Shown here: positions 35,524-44,200 of the stretch, piece after piece
Layout: the number at the start of each line of letters is the position of its first letter
Position numbering within the stretch: position 1 is the stretch's first letter
Source of the DNA: Malus domestica
Lineage: Eukaryota; Streptophyta; Magnoliopsida; Rosales; Rosaceae
Direction of reading: 5' to 3'
DNA length: 64,000 bases
Assembly: GCF_042453785.1 (NCBI RefSeq)
Contig: NC_091673.1
Coordinates: 3,479,501-3,543,500, forward strand
Program-made: the position numbers and the translations under genes
The notes under the pieces: generated by a model
What the model saw: the letters and a program-made list of their open reading frames with translations, nothing else
Told to the model about the DNA's origin: nothing
Database searches by the model: none

Positions 35524-35548
35524 AAAATATAATTTACCCTTATTTTTA

Positions 35549-35960
35549 TCTTGCAACAGTCCACCTTAAAGATGTCTCTGAATTTCGAAACGTGGTTAAA
35601 ATACCACCATGAATCTATATGATGTACGTTGCTTTAAATTTTACATGATTGCATCCGACATGTGTAGCTCAATTGCCTCGGCTTTGTCGCAAGCTAGGGG
35701 GGAAAATATCTAAATTTATCTCGTCAAAGAGAGATGAAAACGAAGGAGAAGAATCAAGAATGCACAAGAATACTAAGTGGGAATATCTAATGGGGTGTAA
35801 TATCTATACATTTATTTTTATTTTTTATAACTTTTTTAATTTTTAATCGTCGAATCGATTAAATTGAAGAACATCAAACAATATGAATTAACAAAAAATA
35901 TGTAAAGTAAAAAAAAGTGTGTTGATGACACATTCATATCTAATTTGTAAGCTAAACCCC
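35549..35960. other. Spacer between mobile elements
   Basis: About 400 bases of AT-rich sequence; no gene or repeat recognised. Confidence 0.35.
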
Positions 35961-35969
35961 CTACTTTAA

Positions 35970-36191
35970 GGATCTGGATTGTCTGCCATTTTCATCTCAT
36001 ACCCTTCATACCTCCTCTTATTTATGTGGTCACAGTTAAGTTACGTAAACATTTTATATTAATTTTTTTTATAGAAATAATAAGATAAAAAACAATAGAA
36101 ATATAAAATATTAACGTGGTTTAATTGTGACCACATAAATAGAAAGAAATGGGAAGAATATAGAATGATTGAGGGCAGACAATCCAAGTCC
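35970..36191. mobile_element. Mutator-type MITE B, copy 3
   Basis: 222 bp, starting GGATCTGGATTGTCTGCC and ending GGGCAGACAATCCAAGTCC, flanked by the perfect 9-bp duplication CTACTTTAA (35961-35969 and 36192-36200). The core is the same as in copies 1 and 2. Confidence 0.94.
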
Positions 36192-36300
36192 CTACTTTAA
36201 TTGCATATTTCACTATCTATTTCGAGTACATGCTATATACAATCCAAGTCCCTACTTTAATTGCATATTTCACTATCTATTTCGAGTACATGCTATACAC
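36180..36300. repeat. 60-bp tandem duplication over the edge of a MITE
   Basis: Bases 36181-36240 are repeated at 36241-36300 with a single difference near the end. Each unit contains the last 11 bases of MITE B copy 3, its target duplication and about 40 bases of flank, so the duplication happened after the MITE inserted. Confidence 0.92.
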
Positions 36301-36350
36301 TACAATAGGGTTCTTTGTGAGGTCGGTATAATGGTCAGGGAAAAATTATG

Positions 36351-36555
36351 GGACAAGGATTGTCTGCCCTCCACTTCTGGTGCCCTTTCTGTGCCATTCT
36401 GTTTGTGTGATCACAGTTAAGCCCATGTCAACATTTTATATTACTATTCATTTTTATCTTATTATATTTATAAAAAAAATAATATAAAATGTTGACGTGA
36501 CTTAACCGTGACCACACAAAACAGAATGGCACGGGAGGGCAGACAATCCTTGTCC
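36351..36555. mobile_element. Mutator-type MITE B, copy 4
   Basis: 205 bp, starting GGACAAGGATTGTCTGCCC and ending GGGCAGACAATCCTTGTCC. The flanks are AAAATTATG and AAAATTTTG, a 9-bp duplication with one difference. The two halves are nearly perfect inverses. Confidence 0.9.
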
Positions 36556-36689
36556 AAAATTTTGACCCTTCCTTTTGTTTTTCGTTAACATTTTTGTTAG
36601 TGTGTTGATTGCCACACGAGTGGATCCCACCAAAGGACGGAGCCACTTTGCCCCCAGATGCTCCCACTTAGGTTTTTGGTTAAAAAATA

Positions 36690-36845
36690 GGGAATTTTAA
36701 CGAAAAATTTATGGTAATGTTCATTTTAACAAAAAAATTATATTTTTACACTAAAATGTTAATCATGATACTATTCACTTTGCCATTTATTTTGTCTTTG
36801 TCGTTAAAACTCAAAGTTTTCAAGTCATTTTCATTAATTTTCCTT
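36690..36845 (+). mobile_element. MITE family A, copy 5
   Basis: GGGAATTTTAACGAAAAATT at the left, TTTTCATTAATTTTCCTT at the right, with all internal family blocks (TTTGTCTTTGTCGTTAAAAC, AAAGTTTTCAAGTC). Confidence 0.78.
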
Positions 36846-37219
36846 AAAAAATGTATAGAAAATCAATGAATGAATGATAATATGATTATTTGATAGAGAA
36901 ATATTTGATGGTATTAGTAAAGAAGTTGTTGTGCAACGCTTCAAAACATGAAAACCCATAGAGTGATATTGTAGATTCTAGAAATTTTTTATAGATTAAA
37001 ATATAAGATTTTGTGTAGTAAATTGTTTCACTTTTAATTTATAACTTTGTTATTTAGAGATACCCACATCCATACATATCTTTCGCTTCATCCCTAATCC
37101 GATCTACCCAACCATTAAGCCTCATTCATTAGTTTGTTATAGCAAATAGTCGATTTATATCGGTGATAAATAGTTGTCGATCACTGAAGTAATAGCGTTA
37201 TTAGACACAATGTACAATG

Positions 37220-37455
37220 CTTTTGGACTCGTTTTTAAGAGTTTTCAAATAACTGAAAGTTCTTTTAATGAGAATATTTTTTAAATCAATTTTTAGTAGA
37301 AATCCAAGTAGATTTTGAAAAAATATTTTAAGTGCTTCTTACAGGAATCACATATCTGATGTTTCTTCTAAAAAATATTAAAGTGCTTTTGAAACCTAAA
37401 GTCAATTTCATCAAAAACATTTTCTATTATTTTAAAAACACATTCAAACAGTTCA
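37220..37455. mobile_element. MITE family C-like copy
   Basis: TTTTGGACTCGTTTTTAAGAG at the left, and AAAGTGCTTTTGAAACC followed by AAAACACATTCAAACAGTTC at the right, resemble the ends of the 23.7-kb copy. Diverged; ends approximate. Confidence 0.4.
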
Positions 37456-37647
37456 TTTTATCATTTCCACTTATGTTTTACCCGTTGAAGTTACTTCGTC
37501 ATAACGACGTCGTTTGTCGGCAGGCTTTCTGTATCCACGAAGGGCGACTCACCACCACAAACTGACCACGGTACAGCGCATCCATACAAAACCCAATGCT
37601 GCTCTCTCCCTCGTTTATCCAACTTATCACTTCACCTCTTCCCAAAC

Positions 37648-38226
37648 ATGATCTTACGTGGCACTATCTCCGCTCCCCTCCCCTGTCTCCGCCTCAGAAG
37701 CACCGGCGCCGCTCCCACTCCCCCGCAAAGCCTCACCCCGTCGCGCCGCTCCCTAACTACCAACCAATACTCAATCTCCGACCAAGACCTCGACACCCGG
37801 GGCTTCAACCTCCACCGCACGATCGCGGAGCTCAACCTGGACCACCTCAACAAGGTGTTCGTGGCCGTCGGGTTTCCGAAGCGGGACCCGGACAAGATCC
37901 GGACGGCGCTGGAGCACACGGACTCGCTGCTGTGGATGGAGTACAGGAAGACGAAGCGGCCGGTGGCGTTCGCGAGGGCGACGGGAGACGGCGTGTTCAA
38001 CGCGATCATATGGGACGTGGTGGTGGACCCGTCGTTTCAGGGGCTGGGGCTGGGGAAGGCGGTGATGGAGAGGTTGATAGAGGAGCTGGTAGGGAAAGGG
38101 ATATGTAATATTGCTTTGTATTCGGAACCCAGGGTTCTCGGGTTTTACAGGCCGTTGGGTTTTGTGGCGGATCCGGATGGGATCCGGGGAATGGTGTATT
38201 CAAGAAAGCCCAAAAGAAGAACATGA
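37648..38226 (+). CDS. Plastid-type GNAT N-acetyltransferase
   Basis: Single exon, 192 residues. The first 40 or so residues are Ser/Thr/Arg-rich and poor in acids, as in a chloroplast transit peptide. The GNAT fold follows: ARATGDGVFNAIIWDVVVDP (motif C/D edge and strand 4) leads into the acetyl-CoA loop QGLGLGKA at 131-138, then helix MERLIEEL and motif B with NIALYSEPRVLGFYRPLGF. It is close to Arabidopsis plastid GNATs (NSI/SNAT and GNAT1/3), which acetylate N-termini and lysines and, in some reports, serotonin. Neighbours (SOFL before, Cpn60beta4 after) match Arabidopsis At1g26220, usually called GNAT1; the locus number is from memory. The coding part is far richer in G+C than its flanks, with C/G-ending codons, and this opens false frames on both strands. 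The start at 37648 is the first Met. Confidence 0.88.
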   Translation: MILRGTISAPLPCLRLRSTGAAPTPPQSLTPSRRSLTTNQYSISDQDLDTRGFNLHRTIAELNLDHLNKVFVAVGFPKRDPDKIRTALEHTDSLLWMEYRKTKRPVAFARATGDGVFNAIIWDVVVDPSFQGLGLGKAVMERLIEELVGKGICNIALYSEPRVLGFYRPLGFVADPDGIRGMVYSRKPKRRT

Positions 38227-38529
38227 CAAACTCGTAATTTCACATTAATCAATGAGTTTTGCTTCATAATCCATTGCTAACGCTTAGCGTCTTTTAGAAA
38301 GCATAATTTTACCCCAAAGAAAAACATGACAGCTCGTAATTTCACATTAATCACTGTATTTTGTCTCATAATTCACTACAATTTTGTGACTAATGTTGAA
38401 GTATTTTATGACAAAAATGGTACGCATATTTTAAACGCGATTGCGTAACGAGAGAAAAAAATGTGCGGAAATCACTTGTACAGTATTTGCATTTTTTCAA
38501 ACAGAGGAGGAGACTTTTTATTGAACAAC
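38227..38529. other. 3' end of the GNAT gene
   Basis: Likely GNAT 3' UTR; a short CTCGTAATTTCACATTAATCA block is repeated at 38231 and 38334. Nothing else seen. Confidence 0.4.
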
Positions 38530-38857
38530 CTCGCTGCAATTGTTATGGATACAAATTACAAAATCTTCAAAACCAGAACCACTAATCAGAGCTACATTTG
38601 AATTGAATCAATACTCGTTGCCAACCATGTCATTCCTTCTGTATGCTACGGTAAACCTATAAAACACATCGCGAAGAAAAGTTCATAGCAAAATCTACCA
38701 ATTCAACATCATCAATCAAACAAAAAAATTCACCTCGACGGAGATAAAACCTGGATCGCATCAATTCATGAAGACCCAGATCAAGATTTATGCAGCCGAA
38801 GCGAAGCTGAATCTCAATTTGAAATTGGGAATGGTTACCTTTCAAGTAATGGGGGGA

Positions 38858-39013
38858 TCAAGAGGAGACGTCCTTGGCGCTGGCGGTGTGCAGGAACGCG
38901 GCAGAGCAAAGAATGGAAGCGATAAACGCGAAGATCCCCAACCCGACCATCATTGAAATTCCGGCCACGGCCAAATCCAGTAAGCTCTGGATGCTCAATC
39001 CCATCATCAACAT
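38858..39013 (-). CDS. Small membrane protein, 51 residues, unrecognised family
   Basis: A short frame starting MLMMGLSIQSLLDLAVAGI at 39013 and ending FLHTASAKDVSS. Nearly the whole protein is one long hydrophobic stretch (about residues 8-43), enough for one long or two short membrane helices, with a polar tail. I do not recognise a named family. Reasons to take it as real: a GC-rich leader region lies upstream (39014-39280), the frame is compact and hydrophobic from its first Met, and a consensus donor (GAAAG/GTAACC, at about 38838) follows the stop, as for a 3' UTR intron, with likely exon sequence at 38530-38700. It stands between the GNAT and Cpn60beta4 genes. Shadow frames run longer through the leader but are low complexity. 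Confidence 0.55.
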   Translation of the reverse strand: MLMMGLSIQSLLDLAVAGISMMVGLGIFAFIASILCSAAFLHTASAKDVSS

Positions 39014-39293
39014 CTTTCTATTTCCTGATTGGCAAACGGGAAGATCCGAATTGGGGTTTTTTTTTTCTTTTCCAATTTCAGCTGGTGAGAGGATCGCGTT
39101 GCTCCGACGACATTTATACAGAAGCTGAGGAGGTGAGGACGCAGCAAAGGAAAAAATAAAGGAGAAGAAAGAAGGCAAGAACGGCAGCAAAAATACAAAG
39201 AAATTTTCTGGGAATTTGGGAGAGGGGATTTCCAGTTTTTGGGATGGTGTGCTTTGTGATGTTCTTGCAGTTGCACGTGTCATTTTCTTGCCT

Positions 39294-39313
39294 GGAGAGA
39301 GAGAGAGAGAGAT
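39294..39313. repeat. GA microsatellite, short
   Basis: About 10 GA units at the 5' edge of the small membrane-protein gene. Confidence 0.8.
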
Positions 39314-39341
39314 TTTTCAGTGTAACAGTCACACGAGGTAG

Positions 39342-39480
39342 TCTACCACGTGTCCTTGTATAAATAATGGATTATGTGTGTTAAAATGTTAATAAGTTAA
39401 AAATTAAAATTTTTCATCATTTACATAAAAACACATGTTGTACAATCCATATTCTCGTCACAACTAAAAAATTCTCAAAG
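39342..39480. repeat. MITE-like repeat family F, copy 2
   Basis: Same ordered blocks as 17436-17578 (GTGTGTTAAAATGTTAATAA, ATTTACATAAAAACACATG, CGTCACAACTAAAAAATT). Ends not resolved. Confidence 0.45.
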
Positions 39481-39783
39481 ATGAGAAACACTAATGATCT
39501 TTACTACTTTCTTCTTCTACTCTCGTTCTTTTCATTTTTTACCTCAATTTTCGTTTTTCACAAACTAGCGTATTATTGAGATAAATTATTAATATTAATA
39601 AAAAAAATTATACTCGCATCAAACTATATAAATATTAAAAATTACTGTCAGTGTGGTAAAACGGTTTTTTCCCTTCTTTTTAAATTTCTTAATAATCTTA
39701 AATTTGTTCATCCAAACGTAATATTACTTCTAATTTGATTAATTAATTTTTAATATAACAAGACAGATAAGCGAAAGAAAAAG

Positions 39784-39966
39784 GGAGTATGATTCTCTTT
39801 CCTTCTCTTTCCATCCTCTCTCATCCCTTCTTCTCACATTCTTTATTTTGTCTTTCTCTTTTTATAAAAAATTAATATGAGATGTTGACGTGACTTAACC
39901 GTGACCGTTCAAATAAGAGGGAAGGGGAGGGGAGGAAAAAAGAGAGAGAGAAGAGAATCATATTCC
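39784..39966. mobile_element. Mutator-type MITE B2
   Basis: 183 bp, starting GGAGTATGATTCTCTTTCC and ending GAGAAGAGAATCATATTCC, flanked by a perfect 9-bp duplication AAGAAAAAG (39775-39783 and 39967-39975). It keeps the GTTGACGTGACTTAACCGTG core of MITE B but has different ends, so it is a sister subfamily. Confidence 0.92.
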
Positions 39967-39975
39967 AAGAAAAAG

Positions 39976-41039
39976 AGTGTGAAAATCACTTGTTATTATC
40001 AAATCATCAATATGGCCATCTAATTACGTTACGTGCATGATAGCTCTCACAAACAAGCGGAACCATGCCTTTAAATTTCACCCGACCTCATAATGGTACC
40101 AGATATTGTCACAATTATTTTAGACCAACGATAGCGGTTTTATTACTTACTAAAAACAATACAAACATCAGCAAGGGCATTCTAGATATTCTCAATAAAA
40201 AAAAAAACTTCAACAAAACATAAAACACTAAGTTGACCAAATTAGTTGTCACCGCGCGGAATTGTGAATTTAAGGGCGAGACATGCCCAAAAATAAGCAA
40301 AGGAAAACATTCGTGTCTTGAATTCATCACACCCGAACTCAAGTTTGGAAAGCCAAATGAACTTCATGATACAAAGGTAAAACACTTTGCGATTTGGCAC
40401 TTGCTTAAAGAATTTCCTGCTTAGAGGGTTTAATGGTCCTTGCATCTTATAAATGGATCGGACTCACTCCTCACATTATTTGGAAGTTTTCAGACGCACA
40501 TTTAATAGTACAGAATTTTTGTTTAGGCCGACGAAAGCAATAAAAGCCTCAAATGTCATCACGTATCAGGATGACAAACTTGGTCGGTGAGGAGTGAGGA
40601 CCGAGGAGGCCTGAGTCCTCACCGAAGAGGTCTGAGACCTCACCGAGGGGGTTACCATCGGTGCCCACTTGGCTGTTGTTACCAATAAATTGGTTGCCTG
40701 TGCTCAGATGTATACATACCATCATTTTCTAGCACCAACCGTCTCCGTCTCCGTCTCCATCTCCATCTCCATCTTCTTGGGGCACGTATCAAAACACACT
40801 TGATGCAATTTGGCATATATAATACTCTCTCCCTCTGATTTTGCATAAATAAACTTTATTTTCAAAAAAAACTTCCAAGGTACGAGGTTATTGAATATTG
40901 ATAACGAAAAATAAAGTTACATTGAACTAGTTACCTCATAATTAATGAGAAATTTGATCATGGACAAAAAGATTAATGCCCATGACGCGTCAATCTTGTA
41001 CAAAAAAACAATCAAGTGTATCATATGAACAGCGAGTGG
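39976..41039. other. Gene-free spacer with a short GC-rich repeat
   Basis: No gene supported. Bases 40585-40665 are unusually GC-rich, with two copies of a GAGG.CTGAG.CCTCACCGA unit, and 40739-40775 is a CCGTCT/CCATCT hexamer run. The rest is AT-rich. Confidence 0.4.
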
Positions 41040-41222
41040 CATTCTTCCCACATTGCAGACTTTTAGATGGACAATGAAACTATTTACATTGTACAGTCAT
41101 TCTTTATATTCAAGCACTATTGACGGACGGGAGAAAATCGAACTTTGAACCTTAGATACACCGTGTATCATACACGTGGGAATGCGTGCTCTTCACCAAT
41201 AGGGCTACAAGTCCCTCTTTAA
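41040..41222 (-). repeat. tRNA-derived SINE abutting the Cpn60beta4 stop codon
   Basis: On the minus strand, TTGTAGCCCTATTGG fits a pol III A box and AAGTTCGATTTTC, 60 bases on, resembles a B box. The head touches the chaperonin stop codon at 41219-41221. The 3' end was placed near 41040 by change of composition; no clear target duplication. Confidence 0.5.
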
Positions 41223-44200
41223 AAGCCCAAGGGCCCAGCACCTGAATCATCAGACGTTTGAATTAGTTTCTTGTCCTTCAACAGCCACATTAAATCAATG
41301 AGAAGCAGGAAAACCATAGAAACCAAAAACCCTTGTTTGGAAGGCACGGAACTACCTGTGGTTGGCATGGGCATTGGTGGTGTTGCCCTTCTTCTTCTTC
41401 TTGGGATACTGGCCAGGTCTGGTGGTGGTGGTGGAGGCATTCTTGGGATATCCGGCAGTTTTGGCGGCATTCCTCTTGGGATGGGCTGTGTTTCCTTAAT
41501 TTCGACAACCACAGCATCCGATGTCAGAAAAGTTTTGGCCACTGATGCTGCATTCTCCAAACAACATCTAACTACCTGTCCAAAAATAAGGAACCGTTTT
41601 CATGTTGAATAACCTTTTAAAATGCCGGATTCTAGCTTAGTTATGTCATCAAGTGTAGAAATTTTGTTCCAAAGTCATTGAGTGTTACAAAACCTTTGAT
41701 GGATCCATGATCCCGGCTTTCATTAGGTCCTCATAGCAGTCTTTCGCAGCATTGTATCCGTACCCCATGTCATCGTTGGACAGAACCTGCAAAATTCAAC
41801 TAGTCTCAGTAGAACAGTTTGATTCAAGATATCCAGCCAGAAAGCATGACAAGTGCACTAAATCTAAAATTACGTTTTGAGAAGAAAATGCATTTAACAT
41901 GCAGAGACCTTCTCTACTACAACACTTCCATTTACACCTGCATTTTTAGCTATCAGTTTTACAGGATAACTTAGAGCTCTCTTGAAGATCTCCGCTCCAA
42001 TCTGCGCAAACACAGATAAACGACCACAATGGCTATGAAAACTTAGTAAAAACAGGTTGAACAGCATGAATCGAGCACGAAATGATTAAAAATGGAGTGG
42101 CAGGGAGGTACCTTCTGTTCTTTATTATCCAAAAGTTCTTTAATAGCATCCACCTTTTTAGAGAGCCTCAGAAGGCTACAGCCACCACCGACTACCACAC
42201 CTTCCTCAATAGCTGCCTATATTGTGATCCAGTTAGAAAACAACCATTATCGACTGGCATTCAACTTCTTACGAAAATAAGAACAGCGGGAAACTACCTT
42301 GGTTGCATTCAAAGCATCTTCAATTCTAAGTTGCTTATCTTTCAACTCAATTTGTGTTTGTGCTCCTACCTATGAATCAATTATGAGAACCAATATGTCA
42401 TCTTGAAAGAAAGTCAGGCCCCCGGCATTCAGATTATAAAGATGCCTAAGTGCATTAAGCTTTTCATTACCTGCAGAATAGCAATTCCCCCTGATAATCT
42501 TGCTATTCTTTCATTTAGTATCTTCTTTTGAAATTCTTCTTCAGTATTCTGAAAAAAGAAAAAAATTAGTTGTGTTGTATTTGACAGAGGAAATAACGAT
42601 GTGTAGAGTTCCTTCTACACTTCAGCAACAAAGAAGAGTGCCAAGAGATGTCGGATGTACCTCAACAAGCTTTTGTATCTGTGAAACCCTCTTTTCTACA
42701 GCCTCCCGGGTGCTGCCATGGGTAACTATCAATGTAGAATCCTTTGTTATCACAACCTTAGTAGCAGTGCCCAAAACCTCCTTCCCAACATCATATAGGA
42801 CAATCCCCATCTCATCTCTCACGACCGTTGCTGCAAAATACATGCATGTGAAGAACTGTGCCGGAGCTCATTTAATATCTGAGTTTCGATGTTTAACCTA
42901 CTACCTCCAGTCAAAATGGCAATGTCATCTAAGTAATGGCTTTTGCGCTCGCCAAAGGCAGGAGCCTTAATAGCAGCTGCCTTCAGCGCACCCCTGAGTT
43001 TGTTTCTGATCACTGGAGTCAAAGCTTCCTGCTCAATGCCCTCTGCAACTATCACGACAGGATACTTTTCTTGTACTGCATTGTCCAATACTTTGAACAG
43101 CTCCTTTGGGTGTGTAATTTTCTTGTCAACCAAAAGTAACTGCAAACAAAGAATTCATGACGTCTAATTACTTCATCGGGGAGCATGCCAGTCCATAAGT
43201 AACGTGAACTTCTTACCTTACAGTCCTGAAACTCCACTATCATTTTTTTTCGATCAGTGACAAAATAAGGCGATAAGTATCCACGATCGAACTGCATTCC
43301 TTCCACAATTTGTAGGTCGTTCTCTGTACTTTTCCCTGATTCAATGGTAACCACACCCTTCTTTCCTACTTGACGAAGAGCGTCATAAATCATATTCCCA
43401 ACTGTATAATCATTGCCTGCACTAACTGCAGCAACATCTGCTAGCTCGTGATCTTCAATCTGCATAGCAATATATGTAGGATGGTAACTGAATTAACTAA
43501 AAAATGTTTCTTCAAATGTTTTTGTACAGCCTAATACAATGTCTTCATTTCGCTATACTTTTTTCATGATTTTCAATAATGCTTGGATCGATAGGGGTTT
43601 TCAATCTTTCAATTAGAAGAAGGAAAACAAATCTGGTTACCTCTCTGGACATCAATTTGAGTTCAGCAACGAGGGCCACAGCAGTTTTTTCAATCCCACG
43701 AGCAATTTGAATGGGATTCATGCCAGCTGCAGTAACCTAGAAGAAAGTTTATGTACAATACAAAAAAGTTGCCAAAGTTTAATTGAATGCCGACTTGCAT
43801 TCCATTAAACGACATGTTTAATAGCGGTATTAAACATAGTATTTGGATACGATGCGGCTTAGCTCAGTTGTCACAGACATCTAAGAACAACCTAGCCTTT
43901 CTATAACAATGTAGGATCCTTAACCATCACAATAAGTACTTTCTTTCTTCTAGTCCAAGAAACAAAGCAATGGATGGCATCAGATTCATACCTTCACACC
44001 TTCAGTAATTAAACCATGAGCAAGAACTACAGCTGTGGTGGAACCGTCTCCTGCGAGGTCATTTGTTTTCGCACCAGCTTGCCTCACCAGTTTAACACCA
44101 ACATTCTCCACAGCATCCTCCAACTCAATCTTAAGAAAGAACGGAAAATGAAGCCGGTTATGAAAAGAAACCGAATCAGATTCATACCTTCGCACTCGTA

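Larger units (their letters stand above)
33334..35539. mobile_element. Mutator-like long-TIR element, Pack-MULE candidate, with nested insertions
   Basis: The left end AGGTAAATTACATTTTACC ... TCAGGTTTGGGGTCGATTTC and the inverse of the right end agree for about 200 bp, through TTTAAAACATTTCACTT to GCCACGTGGCA, once insertions are set aside. The element is flanked by a perfect 9-bp target duplication TTATTTTTA (33325-33333 and 35540-35548), which marks a Mutator-type insertion. No transposase is present. The inside (about 33600-34049 and 34713-34860) is C/T-rich on one side and G-rich on the other, unlike the AT-rich arms, and could be captured host DNA; I do not recognise a source gene. Nested in it are a Cassandra TRIM (34050-34707), a family A MITE (35114-35267) and a MITE B (35303-35523). 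Confidence 0.8.

Noticed and set aside
37596-38108. A 170-codon Pro/Arg-rich open frame over the GNAT gene, and one on the other strand
   Set aside because: Frame-shifted shadows of the GC-rich GNAT coding region.
43850-43900. GCGGCTTAGCTCAGTTG as a possible tRNA or SINE A box in a chaperonin intron
   Set aside because: No B box, no tail and no cloverleaf potential follow.
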